64,000 bases of DNA from Pseudopyrenochaeta lycopersici (lineage: Eukaryota > Ascomycota > Dothideomycetes > Pleosporales > Pseudopyrenochaetaceae): contig NHZP01000009.1 of NCBI GenBank assembly GCA_003313425.1, positions 744,001 through 808,000 on the forward strand, in the 5' to 3' direction. The notes below the pieces were generated by a model that was not told the origin of the DNA, did no database searches, and saw nothing but the letters and a program-made list of their open reading frames with translations. Shown piece by piece: positions 35,942-47,492 of the stretch; within the stretch, counting starts at the first letter, position 1; each line of letters starts with the position of its first letter. The position numbers were made by a program, and so were the translations under genes.

Positions 35942-38221
35942 CGTGACTGCTGGATGTGAGTAGTCGGATGTCGAAGGGTGTTGTCGTTAATTCAGGAATT
36001 TTGGTCGAGGCGAGATCGTGTGGTGCGAACTAAGCGGCAAAGAGAGGCTAAACCATATTCGGTTAACGCTCTTTCGTGACTTCCTCACAGAACCTCGACA
36101 ATCTTGACAACATTCGACTCACCGTGTCTGAATTCTTTCTCGTCAGTAATTAAAATGTCGCAAGTGATAAAGAGATACGTATATCTGTTCGCGAGCATAT
36201 TTGAGGCGCGATAGACGAAATGCGGACAATTTATGGATGTTCTTCTTTTGTTGCTATATTTCAAGGTGACTTAGACTCAAGGCCTATGAATTGAAATTCT
36301 TAGCGTATACAGTCAAATCATCAGTGTCTATTCTGGTATGAGACAAAGACTCAAAAAGTACAACTTCGACATTCACAACTTTCTATATGCCATCAAATAC
36401 CACATTAATCTTACTCACCAAATAACGAGATCAGAATTCAAGATTTGAGATCGTCACGATAAACGTTGACAAGCCATCGGTTGATGTCTCAAGACTCCAA
36501 GAGCACATCTGGCATGCAAGGAGGGAGACCGTCGAAGATGTTTGGTCAGCCTCCACCTATGATCAAACGCCTTGTGGACAGTGTTACAATAATTTTCGAG
36601 AGCGTGCCTTCTATGGCACACCCAGTTCGAACAGGCCACAGCCTCGTCAGAAGGGAAGAGATAGACATGGGTGTAGAATGATCTATACATTTGCCGAGGG
36701 AGGACATCCTAATGACACTACGTTCATTGCTTTTACTGCAAGACCAGCCTATATTAGCGTACGAACAATATGTAGCCCTAGTCAACCTTACATGAGATAT
36801 TGTTGTACGTCTAGCTGCTATTTACTACGACCTTAATTGACCGTTATAGTTGAGTTTTTTCACTCACTAATCCCCAATGATGCCCAATCGCAGGGTATCG
36901 GCTTACATAGTGAACGCTAACTTTGGCCATCAATGTAGAACAAACGACCATTGACGTCGACGCTGTACGTGTTGGGAAAACGCAATTTTCGTACACATCC
37001 AAATCTAACAAGAGCGTTTATCTACAGTCTCTTCCCAACTGAGAAGGCTTTCGTAAACTCCCTCGGGGAGGCTGGAGAGTGTTTCATTCCCTCGACTAAG
37101 GACTCTAAACAGAGGTTGCACAATTATTTGCACGAACACATGTGGTTCGCCCGTGACACAAATGGGGTGACGACGATGCTCCAAGCGACCGTAGCAGCGA
37201 AGACGAGTCTAGCAACGACACAACACTAAATTGATTCGGACTTTGCGTATGAGGTGAACGTGGAGAAGGCGGAACGGCCCCACAACCAGTTCGCTGAGAC
37301 AAGGGATTCCGAATAATTTCGGTGATTGTGCATCTTCCATAAGCATTTTGTGTACGGTAAAGGCCACTGCCGGCAGTACATCCTTGACAACGCTTATATT
37401 CAAGAGCCTTGTAGGTGCGTGCTTAAAGGATGGCCTGACCATGTCAACGGAGCAAGTCGGAGGATAGTAATGTTTTAGAGTAATGGGATGGACCCTCAAT
37501 AGTGGCATTTTTTCTGGCCTAGACTTTGGTAATGCACGAGCGGATAGTGAGCAAAACATAATATTTGGAGCCCAGACATCGCATGAATATGCGACTGCGC
37601 TACTTTACGCCAATGGAGACCCTGTGTGGGTCAGGGCGGAGCAAGTCGAGGGAGGCGAAGATAGTAGAGCAAAGTCACAGTAGCATGCGGGAGTTGCCAT
37701 AATCCATGTACATTTCATTATATCCGACCCGACAATATGTCCATGACACACATGAGACAAACGTGCGCCCAAAGCAAAATCAGCGGACGTTTGATGGTTT
37801 CAATTGCCCCACCCCAGATTTGCTGGTGGGATGTGAAGCTATGACAATCTTGCATGAGCAGGGATTAGCGGGCAAAAGATGTCGATCCCGCCATCTTGAA
37901 AAAGACATTCTCCGTCTCGGCGAACCTGCTTGTCGCATTCTTTCGCGCGCCAGCGGGTCCCCTACAATCATGTTTCGCTGAGCCATGCGAACTTGACTTT
38001 TCCATATTACTTCAATTGCTTGTACTGTTGGCTATCCCGTGTCGCTGCAGCTTCCGGGCCTGTTCCGCGGAACAAAACATTTACGAGCCATACCCCCAAC
38101 ACTCCAGATAAGGGCGCGAAGAGCTGATTGACCACTCTTCGTCTACGTGCAAGTTTATCTTTAACGCAGGCGACTACGGTTTTATCATCGCTTGATCCCT
38201 CACTCAAAGCACAGAGTAGCC
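35942..38221. other. Gene-poor interval between eL39 and the CDF transporter
   Basis: About 2.3 kb, moderately AT-rich from 36.1 to 37.4 kb. Frames at 36466-36681, 36951-37229 and 37483-37683 are short, in different phases, unrecognised, and lack convincing splice links. The left end is the eL39 promoter and the right end the CDF promoter. Confidence 0.5.
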
Positions 38222-40055
38222 ATGACAGACTATCCATCAACTCCACCTACCCCCAAATCGCCAGCCCATGTCCCCCGCTCCTCAAGCCATCCCCGCCTCA
38301 ACGGCACGAAACTTTTTCTCCCCCTCACCAATGACGCTGCCGCTCTGTCTACGCGTGGACAACATCTGCCTGCTCTCCTCTCGCGACGACCATCAACCAT
38401 ACGAAGTAGCGAGCGCAGAGGGAGCGACACCGACGATGAGGATCTGGAGAGCTTCAGACATGGGCTGTTGATGCCATATGACAGAGACCCAGATCGAAAG
38501 AATAGCGTCGGCGCATATGTATTGAACACCCCACAGATGAGGAGCCAACGGCTGATTGGGAATTCGAATCCGAGGTACAAGTGGGAGAGATACTACAAAA
38601 GCGAAGAGGAGCTTAAGAGTATGAGGAAGCCAATACGAGAGTACTATGAGCGCAACAACCAGCTCATCCAGCATTACATGTACATCGATCGCCTGCTTGA
38701 TTCTTCTCTTCCGCACAATCTGATCCAAGAATATACGAACCTCGAATCTGGGCCAGTCAAGATCCCGACTACAATCACGGAAGAGTCGTCGGCGACAACC
38801 ACACCAATTGCCACTCCTGGTACCAACACCCCGGGCTTGACCAGCGAGAATGGGAGCACTCTGATATCTAGTCGCTCCTCGGGCACCTACGGGACCACAG
38901 GCACCAATGGCGCCAATGGCACCAATGGGACCAATGGTGTGCCCAAAATCATGGTCAAGCGCACTCCCAAGAGTCTGTACAAAGTCCCTGAAGCGGACGA
39001 AAACTCGCCGTTGCTTGCGCGAAATGAAGAGGCTTTTGAAGATGAAGAAGAGGAGGAAGTAATTGACGCGAAGCTGAAAGACTGGGTCCCGGAGGAAGAT
39101 GAAGATACCGAGTCTCCCATCGTCAAGCTGGCGCTATATGTCAACCTCTCCGCCAACACCACCCTCCTAATTTTAAAGATAATAGTCGCCATTATGACTT
39201 CATCCCTGTCCGTGCTCGCCTCCTTGGTCGACGCGGCGCTGGACTTCCTCAGCACAGCAATCGTCTGGTTTACGTCCTGGATGATCGCTCGACAAGATCG
39301 ATACGCCTACCCTGTTGGCCGGCGACGCCTTGAACCCATCGGAGTCTTGATCTTCTCCGTAATAATGATGACGTCCTTCTTCCAAGTCGGCATCGAGGGA
39401 ATTTCGCGTCTCACAGGAAACGATCATACAGTTGTGCAACTCACAATCCCTGCTGTGGCTATCATGGCAGCGACAGTCGTCATCAAAGGACTTTGCTGGC
39501 TCTGGTGTCGCCTAATTCGCAACTCCTCAGTCCAAGCCCTCGCCCAGGACGCAGCGACTGATGTCGTCTTCAACACATTCTCCATTCTCTTCCCCCTCGT
39601 CGGTTACTTCTTCCACGTCTGGTGGCTCGACGCAACCGGCGGTATACTCCTCTCCGCCTACGTAATCATCAACTGGAGTCGCACATCCGCCGAGCACATT
39701 AGGAATCTGACCGGCGCAAGTGCAACTGCAGATGAGAGGAATATCTTGCTGTACATGACGATGCGGTTTGCCAAGAGTATTAAGAGAATCCAAGGATTGC
39801 AGGCGTACCATGCGGGAGACAAGTTGAATGTAGAGGTCGATATTGTCGTTGACGAGGGCACAAGTCTGAGGGATAGCCACGATCTTGGAGAGAGCTTGCA
39901 ATACGTGCTCGGTAAGTTTCACTTCTCCACCTGTACTATGACTGCATAGTTTTGCTAACAACCTTTCAGAGAGCGTTCCCTATGTCGATCGTGCCTTTGT
40001 GCATATCGATTATACCGACTACAATTTCCCTACTCATATGTCACAGCAAGAGTAA
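38222..40055 (+). CDS. Cation diffusion facilitator, Mn-type (CDF/MTP8-11-like)
   Basis: Predicted Mn2+ (possibly Fe2+) / H+ antiporter of an internal membrane such as vacuole or Golgi. Two exons, 38222-39911 and 39970-40055 (58-bp intron), give 591 residues. The first ~295 residues are cytosolic and disordered, with YYKSEEELKSMRKPIREYYE and an acidic patch, then about six TM segments. The two metal-site motifs are DAALD (residue ~337, TM2) and DAATD (residue ~443, TM5), both DxxxD, the signature of the Mn group rather than the HxxxD of Zn transporters. The C-terminal domain has LNVEVDIVVDEGTSLRDSHD and ends VHIDYTDYNFPTH. A Gly-Thr-Asn repeat sits in the N-terminal region. Start at MTDYPSTPPTP; no ATG upstream in frame. 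Confidence 0.9.
38900..38935 (+). repeat. Coding tandem repeat, 4 x 9 bp (GTN / GAN)
   Basis: Four consecutive 9-base units of the form GGCACCAAT, with one unit carrying GCC in place of ACC. They code Gly-Thr-Asn or Gly-Ala-Asn and lie in the disordered N-terminus of the CDF transporter. Unit number could vary between strains without frame loss. Confidence 0.85.
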
Positions 40056-40327
40056 AATTGCTAGGGAGAAGTTCGACGCCAGTACGCGTCCTGTTGTTCG
40101 AGGAATAGTTTTGTAAGAATATGGATGTGAAGATACCCACTTTCCTAGAAAAGTTGACACCAAAGGCAGAATTTATATGTGCTTTTCGATACTTGATCAT
40201 GCTGTCCGTTGTTCTAAAGTCACTTGCGATATTTCACATCACTAATCACACTTCAGCGTTGATCATAAAGGTATTCGTATTGCAAGTCTAATTATTAACT
40301 TTTCCCCCCATTCACTCCAACCGTCAT

Positions 40328-41132
40328 TTATTCTTCCTTGAGACTAAGATCTAGTCCCTTCCCGCCCTCCCAGAACGCCACAGCCCTCTCTGCAATCGTC
40401 TTGGGGTTCAACACCTTGCTCTCTGGCGTCACGGTACCCTCAACATTGACAAGTCCAATATGAACGCCGCTGTCGGTAAATGCACGACTGAAGCTCTGTA
40501 CCATATTGCGCTGCGAAGCTTTGATAAGCGATAGGGAGAGCAGTTGCGGAAGAGGATCCCACGGCAGGTGCGAGTTTGTGACGAGCAGAGCGGGCTTAGC
40601 GGCTTTGTTGGATTTGGCGAGGGACTGGAGCTTGGGGATGTAGTGTTGTGCTACCACGTAGAGGGCGAGGTTTGTAGTCTGTTTGAAGTTGTCAATCATG
40701 GTTCTTGGCCATTTAACGGCTGATAAAGATAGGAGGCCGTACCCTGAAGTCTTCCTCAATCTCCTCTACGCTTGCACTGAGCGGCTCGCTCATTCTTATT
40801 CTCGCTGCGTTGAAGAATACAATTTCAACCTCCTCGCCTTGCGTCAGGCCATCCAGTTCCTTGAGCACACTGGGGATGGAATTGAGGTCTGAGAGGTCCA
40901 AGCGGAGAGTGTCGACTTTTACGTTGCTGGAGCCTTTGGCGACGAACGGCGCGTCTTCGTTCTAGAGGCGTTCGGAGTTGCGAGACAGGAGGATGATGTG
41001 GTCGATGCCTTTGGAGGCGAATTCTGCAGCAGTGTACTGGAGGGTGTTAGCTTGCGGTTAAAACATAAACTTGAGGTTATGTACATTGCCGATTCCGGGA
41101 CCAGCACCGAAGACGATCAGGGCGCGTGTCAT
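40328..41132 (-). pseudogene. Short-chain dehydrogenase-like gene with an in-frame stop
   Basis: NAD(P)-binding Rossmann-fold protein of the fungal SDR group. Three exons: 41085-41132, 40743-41036 and 40328-40678, joined by good splice signals (GTACAT...GCTAAC...CCAG and GTACGG...AACAG), giving a 231-codon frame. GAGPGIGN is the dinucleotide-binding loop, then NSERL, DTLRLDLSDL, FFNAAR and TTNLALYVVAQHYIPK (the Asn region). Codon 41 is TAG at 40962-40964, exactly where the surrounding NSERL_NEDAPF context suggests Gln (CAG). All the rest remains in frame with normal coding character on both sides. The catalytic Tyr-x3-Lys is not evident either (LSLIKASQ). It is therefore recently inactivated, rescued by readthrough or splicing I cannot see, or a sequencing error. 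It converges with the CDF gene. Confidence 0.75.
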
Positions 41133-41822
41133 TTTGTCGTTTATGGTGGGAAGCGTGAGGTTGAGGTTGAGGTTCAAGATGTAGGTCTAGTTATGATGCT
41201 TGACAGTTGGTATAATAATTGGTATGATGCTGGAGTCTCAAGGTCTGCTTTCTTAAATGTTTGCACAACTATGTCTTTGTCTGATGTGATAGTTCTCAAA
41301 TAGAGTAGAGCCATGACTTTATATGTCTTCAGGCGGTCCGGCTCCAACAGCTCGATCATGTCGTCAATCTGTGGCACCTTTCCGATTGGTAATTTCGCAA
41401 CATACCTAACCCCATAGAATCCATTGTCATGCAGCTTACGTTACGAGCGCAATCTTTGTTACGCTCTCCCAGTAGCTTTCCTATCCAAGCCTCTAGAAGG
41501 ATTATTGACCCCTCTAGCGTTGAGGCGGGGACACGAGCTTACTCATTTCCAAATATGCAGGGCCATTGTGATCGTTCTCGAAGCGAAGTCGCATCTCCGG
41601 GGGCGTGTTTGGCCAGGAGAGGCAGCGTTCATACTTCTCGCTTCATGATAGGACGCCCCCGCAGACATTCTATGGCGCGTTGCATTGGTAATAGCTCGGC
41701 GCGTTATGTCATAGGGTGGTTCGTGCACTCGCTTACGCGAACATTCTCACCGATGTCGTGAACTGCTTAAGTCACCACGTCGAGTGTAAGCAACAACAGA
41801 TTACTATGCATGCAAACCGATA
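41133..41822. promoter_or_regulatory. Divergent promoter region, SDR-like gene / WDR70
   Basis: 690 bp between divergent starts, without a supportable gene. The frames at 41424-41761 are overlapping and lack features. Confidence 0.4.
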
Positions 41823-43526
41823 ATGGAATTCTCCGCGGAAGACGATGAGGCCCTCCGCCAGTATATGCCCAGTGAGTTCGGCAAAAAAGATGGATCCGTA
41901 AACATTGACGCGCAAATCGAGCGGGCGCGGAGGAAAGTGGTCGATGAGAGTAGACAGGGCAAGAAAGATGACGGATCAGACGACGAGAAAGACTCGGATG
42001 ATGACGATAGTGACGATAGCGACGAGGAGGACGAATTCCCTGTTTCTCATGAATTGATTATCAAGACACACGAGCGTCCTGTCACGACGATTGCCCTCGA
42101 CCCGTCGGGTACGCGACTGATTACGGGGAGCAACGACTGTACGATCAAGCTGCACGACCTGAGCGCGCTGACACCAAGTACGATTCGCGCTTTCAAGACA
42201 GTGGATCCATTTGCAACCAAGGCATCGCAAACAGCAGAGGCGCATTCGATACACCAGGTCCTGTACGGGCCTCACTCTGGTGGCCAGTTCTTATGTATCA
42301 CCGCAACGTCACAGGCGAGGCTGTTCAGCAGAGATGGCAACGAAATCGCCGAGTACGTCAAGGGAGATATGTACCTGAGGGACAAGCACAACACAAAGGG
42401 CCATACTTCAGAGATCACGAGTGCCGCGTGGCATCCTACTAATCGCGATCGGTTCGTTACGGCAGGGACAGATAGTACGGTGCGGATATGGGATGTGAAT
42501 AAGAGATCGAAGCAAGAGGAGGTCATTGTGCATAAGTCGAGGGCTGCTGGCAGTGCAGGCATGACAAGGATGACAGCTATTGCATGGGGTGCAGCGGCCG
42601 ATGGAGGAAGCAGCGTGCTTGTATCTGCAGCACTGGATGGAAGTTTGGTCATGTGGGGCGGTGAAGGACCGTACCACCGCCCTACAGCAGAAATCCGAGA
42701 CGCTCATGCAAAGGACACCTGGACAAGTGGACTGGATATCAGCGCAGATGGAAGGCTAGTCATCACACGAGGCGGTGATGACACCATCAAGCTATGGGAT
42801 ACACGGAAATTCAAGACACCCCTGAACACAACCTCGCACATGTCGACATCATCACAGTACCCAACGTCGAACATTAAGTTCGCGCCGAATTCTTCCAGCA
42901 TCATTACAGGTTCAGAGACAGGTCACCTTCACATCCTCAACCCTGCAACCCTTCGACCCGAGCTCGTCACGCCAGTAACCCCAGGCTCGCCTCTGATAAC
43001 AGTAAATTGGCACCCCAAGCTCAACCAAATCCTCACGGGCTCCGCCAACGGACAAACAACAATCCTCTTTAATCCAAAATTGTCACAAGCTGGCGCTCTC
43101 ACTATTCTCAGCAAAGCACCTAAGAAACGGCATCTCGATGACGATCCCTCTCTGACTGTGGACATGGACCCTCTCGGCATGTCGGGCGAAGCACCTGCCG
43201 GCGCTCAATCCGCTGGCTCCTTCTCTGCCCGGCATCCCACAATCGGGCTTACAGCGTCAGGTAAATCAAGAGATCCACGGAGACCACACATTCCTGCTAC
43301 AACGCCATTCGCGAAGAACACGCCGGATCAAAAGTACGTGATGGAGCATATTGAAGGTAGTGACATGCGAGATGAAGATCCAAGGGAGGCACTGCTGAAG
43401 TATGCGCCGAAGGAGGGCGAGAAGAACATTTTCACGGGGGCTTGGGATAAGACGCAACCGAAGGGTATCTATAAGGACTACGATAGTGATGAGGATGAGA
43501 GGGATAGCAAACGAGTGAAGAGGTGA
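41823..43526 (+). CDS. wdr70: WD40-repeat protein, WDR70 homologue
   Basis: Single exon of 567 residues. The N-terminus has an acidic Ser/Asp stretch (SDDEKDSDDDDSDDSDEEDE) followed by FPVSHELIIKTHERPVTTIA, which is characteristic of WDR70/gastrulation-defective proteins. About six to seven WD repeats follow (TGSNDCTIKLHDL, TAGTDSTVRIWDV, SAALDGSLVMWGG, TRGGDDTIKLWDT, ...). The C-terminus contains RDPRRPHIPATTPFAKN, EDPREALLKYA and an acidic/basic tail DYDSDEDERDSKRVKR, also family traits. In S. pombe and human, WDR70 acts with the Ddb1-Cul4 ligase and histone H2B ubiquitylation in DNA-end resection; transfer of that role here is inference. Start context and full-length match support the model. 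Confidence 0.9.
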   Translation: MEFSAEDDEALRQYMPSEFGKKDGSVNIDAQIERARRKVVDESRQGKKDDGSDDEKDSDDDDSDDSDEEDEFPVSHELIIKTHERPVTTIALDPSGTRLITGSNDCTIKLHDLSALTPSTIRAFKTVDPFATKASQTAEAHSIHQVLYGPHSGGQFLCITATSQARLFSRDGNEIAEYVKGDMYLRDKHNTKGHTSEITSAAWHPTNRDRFVTAGTDSTVRIWDVNKRSKQEEVIVHKSRAAGSAGMTRMTAIAWGAAADGGSSVLVSAALDGSLVMWGGEGPYHRPTAEIRDAHAKDTWTSGLDISADGRLVITRGGDDTIKLWDTRKFKTPLNTTSHMSTSSQYPTSNIKFAPNSSSIITGSETGHLHILNPATLRPELVTPVTPGSPLITVNWHPKLNQILTGSANGQTTILFNPKLSQAGALTILSKAPKKRHLDDDPSLTVDMDPLGMSGEAPAGAQSAGSFSARHPTIGLTASGKSRDPRRPHIPATTPFAKNTPDQKYVMEHIEGSDMRDEDPREALLKYAPKEGEKNIFTGAWDKTQPKGIYKDYDSDEDERDSKRVKR

Positions 43527-43886
43527 AGTATGCATTGTGTATCTGTATATTGGGCGGATACGGCATTGCAGGCGTTAATGGAGAAAAGCATATACCCACA
43601 CTATTACACATGTAGTATCAGTTACAAGGTCATAACTGGAAGTGATTTCAACGCTATTGGACAATCTAGAGTGAAATGTCAACGCGAACCATGTAAAAGT
43701 TAGCGCACGTGAACGCGCCCCTTACCTCGCTATCACCAAAACAGCAATCACGGTAGCACAACCGCGTCGCGACACCACCAAAGACTCCCCCGCCATCACA
43801 AAACCCAACGCACATCCCGCCCTTTTTCGATTCCACACGGCCCTCCCTCCTTTCCGCCCCGAAAGCCTTCCCAGCCCGCCGCAAAA

Positions 43887-44593
43887 ATGTTCGCCTCGCT
43901 CCGCACAACTGCCGCCCCACGGGCCTTGACTCGCGCATTCTCGTCCACCCCAGCGTCGCAGGTGGCCCGCATGAATCTGGTCGGCCGCCTCGGTGTCGCG
44001 CCAGAGGAGGTGCCAGTGTCGGGAGACCGCACGTTGGTGCGCTACGTCATTGGCACGAGTTATGGCAAGGGCGAGGATAAGAAGACCAGCTGGTTCAGGG
44101 TTGCGAGTTTCGTGCAGGGCGCGCAGAAGGATTATTTGATGAATGTGCCAAAGGGGTGAGTTTGACGTTTGTTTTTATAGGGCATGTTGGTGGGCTGGCT
44201 GGGTGGGGTGTCTGGCTAGTAGGAGGTGGTGAGATGGCTGATGGTGGAGTCGTTGTTGCAACTGATGTGGTTTTAGAAGGAAGGATATGTGGCGCATTGC
44301 CTCAGTATTGGGGATCGCGAGAGCAATTATTGAGCTGGATTGACTGACGTTCTTTAGATCGCTCCTCTACGTCGATGCCGATGCGCGCATGGAGACTTAT
44401 ACCGATGCTGAAGGCAACAAGCGCTCAAACCTAAGCCTGATCGCACGTACGTCCCCACCTCCATGGACAGGACATTCGCTTGGAACAGAATACTAATTAT
44501 ACTATAGGAAACTTCGACGTCCTCTCCCGCCCCCGCACCGACGAAGCCACCGAGACCAACGACGAGGGTCTCGTTCAGGAAGCGTCTGGTTAA
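43887..44593 (+). CDS. rim1: Mitochondrial single-stranded DNA-binding protein (Rim1/mtSSB)
   Basis: OB-fold protein that coats single-stranded mtDNA during replication. Three exons: 43887-44155, 44358-44446 and 44508-44593, giving 147 residues. It begins with a classical presequence (MFASLRTTAAPRALTRAFSS) cleaved near AFSSTPASQ. The OB-fold follows: MNLVGRLGVAPEEV, VRYVIGTSYGK, KTSWFRVASF (bacterial SSB-like W-x-R), LLYVDADARMETYTD and NLSLIARNFDVLSRP. The C-terminus is short and acidic. The second intron has two tandem donors (CACGTACGT), and the one used keeps frame. It lies upstream of and tandem with mto1, another mitochondrial gene, 477 bp away. Confidence 0.92.
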
Positions 44594-45069
44594 ACTTCTG
44601 CTCAACCAGTCCATGGTGCGAGTACAGTCATAGACGCAGATGAGGGGAGATAATTAAATTCCGTTTGTTTCGCGCGGCGCTACAAGGAATATCATGTATC
44701 GAGATTATCAGTGTATAACTATTCTTGGCGTCTTTTTGGTACGGTCTAGGATCTCCGCTCTTGTAGTGGCTTGGGATTGGTTGCGTGTCGAACCTTCGTG
44801 CAATGATACCTTTTTTCTAGGATGATGATTCTATGTTGCGATTCCAAATGAAGATGCCTGTGATCGTAGTGAACTATATAAGGAGATGTTAATATCCATT
44901 TGGCTTGAATTGGTATTCGTAGCTCTGTTGTTCTAAATCAATAGATGTTGTTCTCGCTGAATGGTCAATGGCTTGATGCAGTGCGGCGAAACCGACACCT
45001 CCGAGAGTCCATCCCCAACTTTTTTCAGGCGCATCATTGAGACTTGCCAACACCACAACCGTACCCACC
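44594..45069. other. Intergenic between rim1 and mto1
   Basis: No gene; it holds the rim1 3' UTR and the mto1 promoter and leader. Confidence 0.5.
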
Positions 45070-47214
45070 ATGCAAAGAGTCGTTCCCCAGCGAGCGCGCC
45101 AGCTCTGGGGCCACGCACCGCGCGTTCGGTCATTCAATCGCAGCAATCGCAGTCATCGCACGTTCGCAACAGTCTCCGGCGTGGAACGGTACACCAACCC
45201 GCACCCAACAACTTCACTCAAGTGTCCTTTCTAATTACATAGCAGGCCCTACGATGTTATAGTAATCGGCGGCGGCCACGCCGGCTGCGAGGCTTCTGCT
45301 GCAGCAGCACGCTCCGGCGCACGAACAGCCCTTATTACTCCCAAACTAGACAACCTCGGGACATGCTCATGCAATCCTTCATTCGGTGGCATTGGCAAGG
45401 GCACCATGTTACGTGAGATTGACGCCCTAGACGGCGTTGTTGGGAGAATCGTGGATAAAGCGGGTGTGCAGTTCAGAGTGCTGAATAGGAAGAAGGGCCC
45501 TGCGGTTTGGGGCCCAAGGGCGCAGATTGATAGGAGTTTGTACAAGAGATACATGAAAGAGGAGATGGTGGGGTATGAGGGGTTGAGTGTTGTGGAAGGA
45601 AGTGTGGCGGATATCATTGTGGACAGGACGCAAGAGGGGGCTACTGGGCAAAAGGGAAGCTACGGGAAGATTACAGGCGTGAGGTTAGAAAGTGGGGAGG
45701 TGATACCGACAGGAAATGTTGTCATTACGACAGGCACTTTCCTTGGTGGGGAGATACACATCGGCCTTGAGGCGTATCCATCTGGGCGCATGGGCGAGGC
45801 GGCGACCTTTGGGCTGAGCAAGAGTTTGAGAGACGCCGGTTTCACCCTGGGCAGGCTGAAGACGGGAACACCGCCGCGATTGGATGGGAAGACGATCGAC
45901 TACAAGGTGTTGGAGGCACAAGAAGGTGATGACCCACCCATGCCCTTCAGTTACTTGAACGACCGCGTCCAAGTTGAAGAACAACTCCTAAACCACGAAA
46001 CGCGAACGAACGAAGCAACACACGAGATCATACGGCAGAACCTTGATAAATCAATACACATCCGCGAAACTGTCAAGGGGCCGCGGTACTGCCCATCTCT
46101 AGAGTCAAAGGTCATACGCTTTGCGGATAAGACGTCACATATTGTCTGGCTCGAACCAGAAGGCTTCAACAACGATGTAATATACCCTAACGGTATATCT
46201 TGTACTGTACCTGCAGACGTGCAAATAGCCATGCTCAAAACGATCAAAGGGCTGGAGAACGTAACAATGTTGCAGCCCGGATATGGCGTGGAATACGATT
46301 ACGTTGATCCACGGCATCTACGTTCAACTCTCGAGACGAAAAACATCTCCGGCCTTTTCTTGGCAGGCCAGATCAATGGTACGACAGGCTATGAGGAAGC
46401 AGCAGGCCAAGGAGTCATCGCTGGAATCAACGCTGGCTTGAGGAGCTTGGGCAAAGATCCCATGGTTTTGACGCGCGCAGATGGATACATAGGCATCATG
46501 ATTGACGACCTCATCACCAAGGGCGTTTCTGAGCCCTACAGAATGTTCACGAGCAGGTCAGAATACCGCATGTCCGCGCGTGCCGACAACGCCGACACAA
46601 GACTTACCGCCATGGGCCGCGCTGCTGGCGTAGTTGGCGATAAACGCTGGAAGGCATTCGAAGATGAAGCCGAGCAGATGAGCGAGCTCACCAAAACCAT
46701 GCAAGACAAGACAATGGGATGGACAGATTGGAACAAGCACGGCTTCTCCGTCCGCAACGACTCGACGAAACGTTCTGCCTACGACCTTCTCCGCCTCCCA
46801 TCTACCACACCCTCCTCGCTCATCCATCTCCTACCCTCAATCGGCACCTTCTCCCAACGCATCCAAGACCGCGTCCACATCGAGGCCACATACGCGCCAT
46901 ACGTAGCCTACCAAGCCGCCTCCCAAGCCCGCTGGCTCAAAGACGAGAACCTGAAGCTCCCCGACGACCTCGACTTTGAAGCCATCTTCGGCCTGAGCTT
47001 CGAAGAGAAGAGAGCTTTGGAGATTGCCCGCCCGGAGAGTGTGGGTATGGCGCGCCGCGTCGAGGGCGTCACGCCAACTGGCGCACTGAGACTGTTGCAG
47101 TATGTCAAGGGCTCGACGAGGGGTGAGAGGGAGCAGAGGATCAAGGAGGAGATTGCGTCGCGGAAGGAGAAGTACATGAACGCTACGCCGGGTCTGGGTG
47201 TCGAGGGTATGTAG
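45070..47214 (+). CDS. mto1: Mitochondrial tRNA uridine-34 modification enzyme Mto1 (MnmG/GidA family)
   Basis: FAD enzyme that with Mss1 (MnmE family) installs the 5-carboxymethylaminomethyl group on wobble uridine of mitochondrial tRNAs. Two exons, 45070-45188 and 45246-47214 (or 45243-47214), give 695-696 residues. Exon 1 is an Arg/Ser-rich presequence. Exon 2 begins with [15 protein letters not shown], the FAD dinucleotide loop, then [17 protein letters not shown] with the conserved Cys of the family, [32 protein letters not shown] (GidA signature), [19 protein letters not shown] and [20 protein letters not shown]. The C-terminal helical domain ends GALRLLQYV. The intron ends in TAGCAG, so two acceptors three bases apart both keep frame. 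It converges with the macro-domain gene, with 278 bp between stops. Confidence 0.95.
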
Positions 47215-47492
47215 GAGGAGTGCTGAGTCGGGTCTTGGGACACGAATATGACAGGGAACGACACCGATTTTGCGCATGTATGGTAATGTTGCATTGGGCG
47301 GCGTCAAACATGGAAGGGAGAACTAGACTGTCCACATTCAGGGCCTATGTACATACTTGGTGTAAGCTTGGCCAGTGTAATATATGTAAACAACTTTGAA
47401 TATTGCTATTCTTGGAAAACGCATTGTTGCCTACTAACATATGCTTCTTTGCTCTTACTCCCTGCCTTTGCGAATAATTTTACTCTGTCATC

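Noticed and set aside
40962..40964. RIP as the cause of the SDR stop codon
   Set aside because: The context CpA fits, but one change without surrounding bias is not evidence for RIP.
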